52,007 nucleotides of DNA from Hyphomicrobiales bacterium (GTDB taxonomy: Bacteria > Pseudomonadota > Alphaproteobacteria > Rhizobiales > Rhizobiaceae), in the NCBI GenBank assembly GCA_017305835.1, contig JAFKJY010000070.1:1-52007 (forward strand), read 5' to 3'. This document shows positions 31,424 to 38,956 of this stretch, in pieces (position 1 is the first letter of the stretch; each line of letters opens with the position of its first letter). Made by a program: the position numbers and the translations under genes. Below the pieces are notes generated by a model, which was given only the letters and a program-made list of their open reading frames with translations, had not been told where the DNA came from and searched no databases.

Positions 31424-34419
31424 GCGGGCGCCGCACCGAAACCGGCGGCCGCATCGACCGGCTGCGCACCATCCGCTTCACCTTCGACGGCAAGGCCTAT
31501 ACCGGCCATGCCGGCGACACGCTCGCCTCGGCGCTGCTGGCCGCCGGCGTCACGCTGTTCGGCCGCTCCTTCAAGTATCACCGTCCGCGCGGGCTGGTCG
31601 CCGCGGGCGTCGACGAGCCGAACGCGCTGGTGACCGTGTTGCGCGACGGCACGCGCGAGCCGAACGTGCCGGCGACCCAGGTCGAGATCTTCGACGGGCT
31701 GGTGGCCGAGAGCCAGAACCGTTTCCCGTCGCTGTCCTTCGACCTCGGCGCGGTGAACGGTCTGGGCGGAAGATTCTTCGGCGCCGGCTTCTACTACAAG
31801 ACCTTCATGGGTCCGGTGATCGGCCCGCTGAAGGGCACGCGCGTCTGGATGCTCTGCGAGTGGTTCATCCGCCGCGCCGCCGGCCTCGGCCGCGCCGGAC
31901 GGGCAGCCGATCCGGCGACCTACGAACGCGTCAATGCCTTCTGCGACGTGCTGGTCGTCGGCTCCGGCCTGGCCGGGCTCGTGGCGGCGCGGGCTGCGGC
32001 GCTGGAAGGCAAGCGCGTCATCCTCGCCGAGGCGGACGCGACCATGGGCGGCTCGGCCAACTGGTCGGGCGAGCGGATCGGCGGGCGGCCTGCCGACGAG
32101 TGGGCGGAGGATACGACTGCCGAGCTCGCGGCGATGGATAACGTCCGCCTGCTGCCGCGCACCACGGTGTGGGGCTATTATGACGGCAACACGCTCGCCG
32201 CCACCGAGCGCGTCAGCGGCCACAAGGCGCAGGCCGCCAAGGCCGAGCCGCGCCACCGCACTTGGACGATCCGCGCCGGCACGGTGGTGCTCGCCACCGG
32301 CGCGCTGGAACGGCCGATCGTGTTTCCCGGCAACGACCGGCCGGGCGTCATGCTGGCGGGTGCCGCCGAACGCTACGCCAACGAGTTCGGCGTTCTGCCG
32401 GGCCGCCGCATCGCGCTCTTCGCCAACAATGACGGCGCCTATCGCGCCGCCGCGGCGCTTGCGGCGGCGGGCGCAGGGATCGCCGCGATCGTCGACGTCC
32501 GCCCCGCGATCTCGGAGGGCGCGCGCATGCTTGCGGGGATGGCCGGCGGCGAGCTGCTGCTGGGTCACGCCGTGACCGGCACGCAGGGCGGCACGGCGCT
32601 GTCGGGCATCTCCGTGCGCCGCTTCGACGCCGGCCGGCCTACCGGCGAGGCGCGAGCGCTTCCCGTCGACTGCCTCGCCGTGTCCGGCGGCTGGTCGCCG
32701 GTGATCCATCTCGCCAGCCAGGCCGGCCAGAAGCCGGTCTGGAGCGACGAGCGGCAGGCCTTCCTGCCGCCCGAGCCGACGCAGAACTGGCTCGGCGCCG
32801 GCGCCTTCACGGGCGCCGCGATCACCGCCGAGGCGCTGGCTCAGGGCCGCGCGGCGGGGCTGAAGGCGGCGGGCGGCAAGGCCGACCGGACGAAGCAGCC
32901 GGAAGTCGAGGCGCCTACGCTCGATCCCGCGCCCGCGCCGGTCTTCGAGATCGCCGTGCCGGACGGCAGGGAAAAGGCCTTCGTCGACTTCCAGCACGAC
33001 GTGACCGCCGACGATGTGCGGCTCGCCCGCCGCGAGGGCTTCGTCTCGGTCGAGCACATGAAGCGCTACACGACGCTCGGCATGGCGACCGACCAGGGCA
33101 AGACCTCCAACGTGCCGGGGCTGGCGATCATGGCGGCCGAGCGCGGCGTGCCGATCCCCGAGGTCGGCACCACCCGCTTCCGCGCGCCCTATGCGTCGGT
33201 CTCGCTCGGCTCGATCGCGGCGGAGCGCCACGGCGACCTGCGCCCCGCGCGGCTGACGCCGATGCACGACTGGCATGTCGAGCACGGCGCGGTCATGCAG
33301 GCCGCCGGCCTCTGGTTCCGCCCGCAGATCTACGGCCTGCCCGGCGAGACGGTCGAGCAGGCCTATGTCCGCGAGGCCCGCACGGTGCGCGCCGGCGCCG
33401 GCATCGTCGACGTCTCGACGCTCGGCAAGATCGCGGTCCAGGGGCCGGACGCGGCCGCCTTCCTCGACCGCGTCTACACCAACACCTTCTCGACGCTGCC
33501 GGTCGGCAAGGCGCGCTACGGGCTGATGCTGCGCGAGGACGGCTTCGTCTTCGACGACGGCACGACCTGGCGGCTCGGCGAGAACGATTTCCTGATGACC
33601 ACGACGACGGCCAACGCCGCCAGGGTCATGCAGCATCTGGAATATTTCCTCGACGTTGTCTGGCCGGACCTGCGCGTCCACCTGACCTCGGTGACCGACG
33701 AATGGGCGGGTGCCGCGGTCGCCGGCCCGGACGCGCGAAAAGTGCTGGAGCGGGCGGTGACGGGCACCGCGGTCGACGATGCCGCCCTGCCCTTCATGGG
33801 CATCGTGCGCGGCGAGGTCGACGGCGCGCCGGTGATGGTCTGCCGGCTCTCCTTCTCCGGCGAGCTCGCCTACGAGGTCTATTGCGGCGCCGGCCACGGC
33901 ACCCATGTCTGGGAGGCGCTGGTCGAGGCCGGCGAGCCGTTCGGCATCGTTCCCTACGGGCTCGAGGCGCTCGGCACGCTGCGCATCGAGAAGGGCCACG
34001 TCACCGGCAGCGAGATCGACGGCCGCACCACCGCGCGCGACCTCCATCTCGATGGCCTGCTGTCGAAGAAGAAGCCGTTCATCGGCTCGGCCATGGCGAA
34101 CCGCGAGGGCCTGGCCGATCCCGACCGGCTGTCGCTGGTCGGTGTCGTGTCGCTCGACGGCCGGCCGCTCAACGGCGGCGCGCATGTGACGCTGGCGCAG
34201 AGCGGGCCGGGCGGCCTGGGGGAAAGCATCGGCCACCTGACGGCGGTCTGCTATTCGCCGGCGCTGCAGAAATACGTCGCGCTGGCGCTGCTGCGCGGCG
34301 GAAGCGCGCTGCACGGCACCCGCGCCTTCGTCTCCGACCCGATGCGCGGCCGGTTCGGTCCGGTCGAGATCGTCAGCCACCATTTCTTCGACCCCGAGGG
34401 GAGCCGCCTCCATGGCTGA
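31420..34419 (+). CDS. soxA: Sarcosine oxidase subunit alpha
   Basis: A 999-residue alpha subunit. Residues ~15-105 are the N-terminal ferredoxin-like domain (IRFTFDGKAYTGHAGDTLASALLAAG), here without cluster Cys. Then comes the NAD/FAD-binding region (CDVLVVGSGLAGLVAARAA, VVLATGALERPIVFPGNDRPGVMLAGAAE) and, from ~600 on, the GcvT-like folate domain that receives the methyl group (TPMHDWHVEHGA, GLEALGTLRIEKGHVTGSEID). The ATG at 31420 overlaps the soxD stop and has AAAGGCG upstream. The stop overlaps soxG by 8 bp. Confidence 0.95.
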   Translation: MSGRRTETGGRIDRLRTIRFTFDGKAYTGHAGDTLASALLAAGVTLFGRSFKYHRPRGLVAAGVDEPNALVTVLRDGTREPNVPATQVEIFDGLVAESQNRFPSLSFDLGAVNGLGGRFFGAGFYYKTFMGPVIGPLKGTRVWMLCEWFIRRAAGLGRAGRAADPATYERVNAFCDVLVVGSGLAGLVAARAAALEGKRVILAEADATMGGSANWSGERIGGRPADEWAEDTTAELAAMDNVRLLPRTTVWGYYDGNTLAATERVSGHKAQAAKAEPRHRTWTIRAGTVVLATGALERPIVFPGNDRPGVMLAGAAERYANEFGVLPGRRIALFANNDGAYRAAAALAAAGAGIAAIVDVRPAISEGARMLAGMAGGELLLGHAVTGTQGGTALSGISVRRFDAGRPTGEARALPVDCLAVSGGWSPVIHLASQAGQKPVWSDERQAFLPPEPTQNWLGAGAFTGAAITAEALAQGRAAGLKAAGGKADRTKQPEVEAPTLDPAPAPVFEIAVPDGREKAFVDFQHDVTADDVRLARREGFVSVEHMKRYTTLGMATDQGKTSNVPGLAIMAAERGVPIPEVGTTRFRAPYASVSLGSIAAERHGDLRPARLTPMHDWHVEHGAVMQAAGLWFRPQIYGLPGETVEQAYVREARTVRAGAGIVDVSTLGKIAVQGPDAAAFLDRVYTNTFSTLPVGKARYGLMLREDGFVFDDGTTWRLGENDFLMTTTTANAARVMQHLEYFLDVVWPDLRVHLTSVTDEWAGAAVAGPDARKVLERAVTGTAVDDAALPFMGIVRGEVDGAPVMVCRLSFSGELAYEVYCGAGHGTHVWEALVEAGEPFGIVPYGLEALGTLRIEKGHVTGSEIDGRTTARDLHLDGLLSKKKPFIGSAMANREGLADPDRLSLVGVVSLDGRPLNGGAHVTLAQSGPGGLGESIGHLTAVCYSPALQKYVALALLRGGSALHGTRAFVSDPMRGRFGPVEIVSHHFFDPEGSRLHG

Positions 34420-34999
34420 GCGCGAATCGCCGCTGGTGCCGGTCTACCGGCCGGGCTCGCACGGCAATTTCGCCGCCGGCGCCGGCGTACGGCTGCTGGA
34501 GACGCGCCCCGGCTCGATCGTGCAGGCCGCAGCCTGGCCGGGCGAGGAGCGCCGGCTTGCCGCGGCGATCGCGGCCGTGACCGGCCTTGCCCTACCGGAA
34601 GGCCCCGGCGCCGGGGCGGCGGACGGCCGCCGCGCCGCCTTCGGCTTCGCGCCGGGCCGCGTGCTGGTGGTCGACCAGCAGGACGGGCTCGCGGCGATGC
34701 TGTCGGGCGCCATCGCCTCCGACATCGGCACGGTCACCGACCTGTCGCACGGCCGCACGGCGATCCGCATCTCCGGCGACAAGGCGGAATGGGTGCTGTC
34801 GAAGCTCTTCGCGATCGACTTCGCGCCCGCCGCCTTCCCGTCCGGCGCCGGCCGCGCGACGCTCCACCACGACGTCTCCGCGCTGATCCAGCGCACCGGC
34901 GAGCGGCAGTTCGACCTTTACGTCTTCCGCTCCTTCGCCCGCTCGTTCTGGACGATGCTCTGCCACGCCGCAGCCGAGGTCGGCTACGAGGTGGCGTAG
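34412..34999 (+). CDS. soxG: Sarcosine oxidase subunit gamma
   Basis: A 195-residue gamma subunit, resembling half of a GcvT fold (IGTVTDLSHGRTAIRISGDKAEWVLSKLFAIDF, FDLYVFRSFARSFWTMLCHAAAEVGYEV). It overlaps soxA by 8 bp and completes the four-subunit set. In this order soxBDAG often sits with folate genes such as glyA, folD or purU, but none of these is in the window. Confidence 0.92.
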   Translation: MAERESPLVPVYRPGSHGNFAAGAGVRLLETRPGSIVQAAAWPGEERRLAAAIAAVTGLALPEGPGAGAADGRRAAFGFAPGRVLVVDQQDGLAAMLSGAIASDIGTVTDLSHGRTAIRISGDKAEWVLSKLFAIDFAPAAFPSGAGRATLHHDVSALIQRTGERQFDLYVFRSFARSFWTMLCHAAAEVGYEVA

Positions 35000-35024
35000 G
35001 CCGCGGGAAAAATGCGCATCCGGC

Positions 35025-35055
35025 GGGAATAAAACCGGCCCGGCCTGTATCTCAT
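35025..35055 (+). promoter_or_regulatory. Candidate ECF promoter of the COG4315/sigma/anti-sigma operon
   Basis: GGGAAT (35025-35030, extending into AAAA), a 16-base spacer and GTATCTCAT (35047-35055), 48 bases before the secreted-protein start. The spacing and GGGAA start fit ECF promoters in general; autoregulation by the downstream sigma factor is inferred. Confidence 0.35.
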
Positions 35056-35102
35056 CCTCCGGGGCGCCGCGTGGCGCTCCGCACCAGCAAAGGGGAAGTG
35101 AG

Positions 35103-35474
35103 ATGAGGAAGCTCCTGTTGTCCGCCGCGTTCGCGGCATTCGCCGCCTCGGCCGCCTGGGCCGCGCCCGTGACGACGGTCGACACCGCCATGGGCAAGGT
35201 CCTGGCCGGCGAGAACGGAATGACGCTCTATACCTTCACCAAGGATACGTCGGGCGTCTCGAACTGCTATGACAAGTGCGCCGAGAACTGGCCGCCGCTG
35301 TTTGCCGACGAGGGTGCCAAGGCCGATGGCAACTATTCGATCATCGATCGCAAGGACGGCAAGAAGCAGTGGGCCGTCAGCGGCAAGCCGCTCTATTTCT
35401 GGGTCAAGGACAAGGCCAAGGGCGACACGACCGGCGACGGCGTCAACAATGTCTGGGAGGTCGCCCGTCCCTGA
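35103..35474 (+). CDS. Secreted COG4315-type repeat protein
   Basis: A 123-residue periplasmic protein: signal peptide KLLLSAAFAAFAASAAWAA (cut near residue 21), then a domain of the COG4315 'secreted repeat' family (GENGMTLYTFTKDTSGVSNCYDKCAENWPPL, then SGKPLYFWVKDKAKGD). Two Cys, in NCYDKC, could form a disulfide. The function is unknown; family members are often controlled by ECF sigma factors and linked to oxidative conditions. GGGGAAGTGAG precedes the ATG. Confidence 0.88.
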   Translation: MRKLLLSAAFAAFAASAAWAAPVTTVDTAMGKVLAGENGMTLYTFTKDTSGVSNCYDKCAENWPPLFADEGAKADGNYSIIDRKDGKKQWAVSGKPLYFWVKDKAKGDTTGDGVNNVWEVARP

Positions 35475-35490
35475 CGTCGCGCCTCGGGGA

Positions 35491-35513
35491 GGGAGGCGCG
35501 CACCGCGCCTCCC
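35491..35513 (+). repeat. GC-rich hairpin before the sigma gene
   Basis: GGGAGGCGCG (35491-35500), three bases and CGCGCCTCCC (35504-35513): a perfect 10-bp stem with no T-run. It ends 9 bases before the GTG start of the sigma gene, so it may dampen read-through or translation of the sigma gene relative to the secreted protein (inference). Confidence 0.5.
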
Positions 35514-35522
35514 CGCCTGCCC

Positions 35523-36023
35523 GTGACCCGCACCGAAGACGGCATACTGGCCCTGATGCCCGCGCTGCGGCGCTATGCGCTCGCCCTGTCGCGCAACCGG
35601 CAGGACGCCGAGGACCTCGTGCAGGACAGCCTCGAGGCTGCCTTCGCCAATCTCGGCGCGTGGCGCGGGGCGAACCTGCGCGGCTGGCTGCTCACCATCA
35701 TGACCAACATGCACCGCGGCCGCTACCGCACCCAGGCCGGCCGGGCCCGCCACGACGCGATCGAGACGGCCGGCGACATCGCCGCGCCCGCCGGGCCGGA
35801 CGACCCGCTGGAGCGCGACCGGCTGATTGCCGCGATCAACCTGCTCTCGCCCGAACAGCGCAGCGTGCTCATGCTCGTGGTGGTCGAGGGCTACGCCTAC
35901 ACCGAGGTCGCAGCCATGCTCGGCATCCCCCTCGGCACCGTCATGTCGCGCCTGTCGCGGGCCCGCCACGCGATCGCCGACAATCTGAGCGGCCACAACA
36001 TCGTCGGCCTGCGGAGACCATGA
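35523..36023 (+). CDS. ECF RNA polymerase sigma factor
   Basis: A 166-residue group-4 sigma factor. Region 2: LRRYALALSRNRQDAEDLVQDSLEAAFANLG and LRGWLLTIMTNMHRGRYR. Region 4: LSPEQRSVLMLVVVEGYAYTEVAAMLGIPLGTVMSRLSRARHAI. The start is a GTG at 35523; an internal ATG 12 codons in is possible, and neither has a strong ribosome site. It overlaps the anti-sigma gene by 4 bp and lies between it and the secreted COG4315 protein, so the three likely form one unit. Confidence 0.9.
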   Translation: MTRTEDGILALMPALRRYALALSRNRQDAEDLVQDSLEAAFANLGAWRGANLRGWLLTIMTNMHRGRYRTQAGRARHDAIETAGDIAAPAGPDDPLERDRLIAAINLLSPEQRSVLMLVVVEGYAYTEVAAMLGIPLGTVMSRLSRARHAIADNLSGHNIVGLRRP

Positions 36024-36814
36024 TGAACCGGACCCAGCCTCCCGGAGTGACCGAGGACGACCTGCACGCCTATGTCGACGGCCTGCTTTCGGCCGAGCGG
36101 CAGGCCGAGGTCGAGCGCTGGCTGGCCGGCAACCCGCAGGCCGCCAGCGAGGTCGCCGGCTGGCAGCAGCAGAACCGGCACATCCGCGCGCTGTTCTCCG
36201 CCGAGGTGCCGCAGGAGGACGACGCGCGCCGCCTCGCCGACCTCGCCGCCGGCTCCGCCCGCGCCCGCCGCCGCTGGAGCGGCCGCGTGCTCGCCGCTTC
36301 CGCCGCCGGCCTCGTGCTGTTTTCGCTGGGCGCCGGCGCCGGCATGCTCGGCGCCCGCCTGCTGGAGCCGCCGGCGCGGACGCTCGCCTCGCTGGAGGCG
36401 CTGCCGGAGGCCGCCCGCGCCAGCTACCTGATCTACACCCGCGAGGTGCGCCACCCCGTCGAGGTCGGCGCCGACCAGGAGGCGCATCTGGTCGCCTGGC
36501 TGTCGAAGCGGCTGGGCAGCGAGATCGCCGCCCCCGACCTGACCTCGGAAGGCTTCCACCTCGTCGGCGGACGGCTGATCCCCTACCGCGACAAGCCCGG
36601 CGCGCTGCTGATGTACGAGAACGAGAAGGGCGAGCGGCTGACGCTGATGTTCGGCCGCAACGAGCAGAACACGACGACCGGCTTCCGTTTCGAGAGCACC
36701 GGCAACGTGCAGACCTTCTACTGGATCGACGGGCCGGTGGGCTATGCGATCAGCGGCGAGATCGACCGCGAGCGGCTGCAGCGCATCTCCGACATCTGCT
36801 ACCGCCAGCTCTAA
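36020..36814 (+). CDS. Transmembrane anti-sigma factor
   Basis: A 264-residue membrane protein. The N-terminal ~75 residues look like a cytoplasmic anti-sigma domain of the RsiW/ChrR-like kind without the zinc ligands: TEDDLHAYVDGLLSAERQAEVERWLAGNPQ is the family signature. One membrane helix is at ~95-115 (VLAASAAGLVLFSLGAGAGMLG), then a ~145-residue periplasmic domain with a single Cys near the end. It would hold the upstream ECF sigma until a periplasmic cue releases it. ATG 36020 overlaps the sigma stop; the next codon is also ATG and is better spaced from GGAG. Confidence 0.88.
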   Translation: MMNRTQPPGVTEDDLHAYVDGLLSAERQAEVERWLAGNPQAASEVAGWQQQNRHIRALFSAEVPQEDDARRLADLAAGSARARRRWSGRVLAASAAGLVLFSLGAGAGMLGARLLEPPARTLASLEALPEAARASYLIYTREVRHPVEVGADQEAHLVAWLSKRLGSEIAAPDLTSEGFHLVGGRLIPYRDKPGALLMYENEKGERLTLMFGRNEQNTTTGFRFESTGNVQTFYWIDGPVGYAISGEIDRERLQRISDICYRQL

Positions 36815-36830
36815 GCGAACGACTGCGCGT

Positions 36831-37544
36831 CTACTCCTCGACGAACCTGACCCATTCCTCGAGCGGCGCGCGCTCGGTGCGGAAGGCGTTCTCCGGCTTG
36901 GTCGAATCCTCATAGCCGACGGCGATGCCGCAGACCACGATCTCCTCGTCCGGGATGCCGAGGATCGGCCGGATCTGCCGGTGATAGGGCGCGAACGCCG
37001 CCTGCGGGCAGGTGTGCAGCCCCCTCGCCCGCGCCGCCAGCATGACCGTCTGCAGGAACATGCCGTGGTCGATCCACGAACCCTGGTTGAGCCGCCGGTC
37101 GATGGTGAAGATGATGCCGACCGGCGCGTCGAAGAAGACGAAGTTGCGGTCGTGCTGCGCCCGCATCCGCTCGACCTCGCGGCGCTGGATGCCGAGCGCC
37201 TCGTAGAGGGCGTAGCCGACGGTGCGGCGGCGCTGGAGATAGGGCTCGAAGAACTTGTCGGGATAGTATTTGTACTCGTCCCACTCGATCTTCTCGGCGC
37301 GCAGGCCCGATTCGAGGATCGCTCTGGAGATGCGCTCCTTGACCTCGCCGCGCGTCACATAGGCCTTCCACGGCTGCATGTTGGTGCCGGAGGGCGCGCG
37401 CGAGCCGAGCGCCAGGATCTCGCGGATCAACTCGTCCTCGACGGGATCGGGCAGGAAGGCCCGCACCGAGCGGCGCGAAAGGATCACCTCGTCGACGATT
37501 TCGGCGATGTCCACGGATTGGGAGTCCCTGTCAGGCGCGAGCAT
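36831..37544 (-). CDS. Nitroreductase family protein
   Basis: A 237-residue FMN-dependent NADPH oxidoreductase of the nitroreductase family. N-terminal FMN motif ILSRRSVRAFLPDPVEDELIREILALGSRAPSGTNMQPW; C-terminal FMN-binding ILGIPDEEIVVCGIAVGYED. Reduces nitro, quinone or flavin-like substrates; the natural substrate is not evident. The ATG at 37544 is chosen because GGAGAGACAGGC lies just upstream. A longer start at 37625 would add 27 unlikely residues. Divergent from the XRE-cupin regulator with a 159-bp shared promoter region. Confidence 0.9.
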   Translation of the reverse strand: MLAPDRDSQSVDIAEIVDEVILSRRSVRAFLPDPVEDELIREILALGSRAPSGTNMQPWKAYVTRGEVKERISRAILESGLRAEKIEWDEYKYYPDKFFEPYLQRRRTVGYALYEALGIQRREVERMRAQHDRNFVFFDAPVGIIFTIDRRLNQGSWIDHGMFLQTVMLAARARGLHTCPQAAFAPYHRQIRPILGIPDEEIVVCGIAVGYEDSTKPENAFRTERAPLEEWVRFVEE

Positions 37545-37641
37545 GCCTGTCTCTCCGCTCGTCTGTCCGCGTCGCGGCGTTTTGTCCCCGGCCCGATCGC
37601 GGTCGGCCTGCGGCAAGGACGGCAAACGTCCTCGACAAGCC

Positions 37642-37668
37642 GATGAAAATCAGCTTTAGATTTTCATC
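37642..37668. promoter_or_regulatory. 27-bp inverted repeat (XRE-cupin operator candidate)
   Basis: GATGAAAATC (37642-37651), seven bases and GATTTTCATC (37659-37668), perfect. A second, imperfect copy of the same half-sites (ATGAAATTC at 37681-37689, GAATTTTCAT at 37696-37705) overlaps the regulator start codon. Two sites between divergent genes fit repression of both the regulator and the nitroreductase gene (inference). Confidence 0.6.
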
Positions 37669-37703
37669 CGACACCCGTCAATGAAATTCGCGAAGGAATT
37701 TTC

Positions 37704-38312
37704 ATGGCAGATTCGGCAAATCCGGCGAAGGAAGGAGGCCTGTCGCGCGCGCTCGAGCGCATCGACAAGCGCCTGTCGCGGGATTTGCGCGCGCTGCGCC
37801 AGGCCCGCAGCCTGACGCTCGCCCAGATCGCCGAGCGCATCGGCCGCTCGGTCGGCTGGATGAGCCAGGTCGAGCGCGGCATCTCCATGCCGACGCTGGC
37901 CGACCTGCGCCGGCTGGCCGACCAGTTCGGCGTGCCGATGAGCCTGTTCTACGCGCGCGAGCAGCGGCCCGACACCGACGGCGAGATCGTCGTGCGCCAC
38001 GACGAGCGGCGGGTGCTGACCCATGTCGAGGACGGGCTGACGGAGGAACTGCTGTCGCCCTCCCTCGGCGGCTGCTTCCAGATGCGCCGCCGCATCTTCG
38101 CACCCGGCGCCTGCGCGCACGCGCCGGTGCGGCACGAGGCCGAAGAAGCAGGCTTCGTGCTCTCCGGCACGCTGGTGCTGGAGATCGACGGGTCAGAGCA
38201 GCAGCTCGGCCCCGGCGACAGCTTCCGCTTCAAGGGCAAGTCCGTCGCCTGGCGCAACGACGGCGACGAGCCGGCCGTGGTCGTCTGGGTGATGTCGCCG
38301 CCGGTCTACTGA
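37704..38312 (+). CDS. XRE-family regulator with C-terminal cupin domain
   Basis: A 202-residue regulator. Residues ~25-85 are an XRE helix-turn-helix (LRALRQARSLTLAQIAERIGRSVGWMSQVERGISMPTLADLRRLA). Residues ~125-198 are a cupin (ACAHAPVRHEAEEAGFVLSGTLVLEIDG, GPGDSFRFKG) for sensing a small molecule. Such XRE-cupin repressors often control amine and amino-acid catabolism, for example PuuR and related proteins. The effector here is unknown. It probably binds the inverted repeats at 37642-37668 and 37681-37705, the second of which covers its own start codon. Confidence 0.9.
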   Translation: MADSANPAKEGGLSRALERIDKRLSRDLRALRQARSLTLAQIAERIGRSVGWMSQVERGISMPTLADLRRLADQFGVPMSLFYAREQRPDTDGEIVVRHDERRVLTHVEDGLTEELLSPSLGGCFQMRRRIFAPGACAHAPVRHEAEEAGFVLSGTLVLEIDGSEQQLGPGDSFRFKGKSVAWRNDGDEPAVVVWVMSPPVY

Positions 38313-38330
38313 CCGCGTCCGCCGGGACGA

Positions 38331-38636
38331 TCAGTCGTCGAAGATCGGCGGGTCGACGCGCTGGCAGTTGTAGACCGGGCAGTCCGCATAGTCCTTCGTC
38401 CGCACATAGGTGCGCACCGGCGCCTCCGGCCGCGAGCAGTAGCCGTAGCCGGAAACGTAGCGGTCGTAGGTGTGCGGCCCGGTGGTCAGCACCACGGCGC
38501 CGCTGCGGATGATCAGGCGCTGCGTCTGCTCGCAGGTCATGCTGCGCGTGTCGGGACGCGCGAAGGCGGTTCCGGCCGCCGCAACCAGCGCGGCGGTGAC
38601 GAGGGTGCGGAATATCGGTCTGGCGTAGGTCTTCAT
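38331..38636 (-). CDS. Small secreted Cys-containing protein
   Basis: A 101-residue protein with a signal peptide (IFRTLVTAALVAAAGTAFA, cut near residue 26), leaving ~75 residues with four Cys (TCEQTQ, YCSRPE, DCPVYNCQRVD), which suggests two disulfides in the periplasm. Similar small proteins are common in Mesorhizobium-like genomes; the function is unknown. The ATG at 38636 is chosen because it starts the signal peptide and has GTGAGGACC upstream. Confidence 0.8.
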   Translation of the reverse strand: MKTYARPIFRTLVTAALVAAAGTAFARPDTRSMTCEQTQRLIIRSGAVVLTTGPHTYDRYVSGYGYCSRPEAPVRTYVRTKDYADCPVYNCQRVDPPIFDD

Positions 38637-38956
38637 GGTGCGGTCCTCACCTGGCTGTCCCTCACAACCACGATGTCGCGCGGCGGGTTCCGGGTCAATG
38701 GCCCGGACCGGAGGGCGGCGGCGCAGCGATTCGGGCTGGAGGGGGGGCCTGCCCGGTGCCTCGTACACCGGGCAGGCCGTGGAAACGCGTCGCCGCAATG
38801 GGGTGCGGGTGACGCAGGGGCGTCACTGAGCGCTTCCACGCCGTCATCTTGAACGCCCGGTCAATAATTGCAATCTCCGTTATCGCGGAAGCCGGCAAAC
38901 CGGGCGCGCCGCCGATTCCGGTCGCCAGCCGGCCCGCGGGGCTCTAGGTTCCGGGG
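38637..38956. other. 320-bp intergenic region with a strong hairpin
   Basis: No gene is evident. It contains a perfect 12-bp stem: GCCTGCCCGGTG at 38747-38758, a 7-base loop and CACCGGGCAGGC at 38766-38777, preceded by seven G residues. There is no T-run in either direction. It probably holds the promoters of the flanking divergent genes (secreted protein at 38636 and selO at 38957), but I cannot place them with confidence. Confidence 0.5.
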
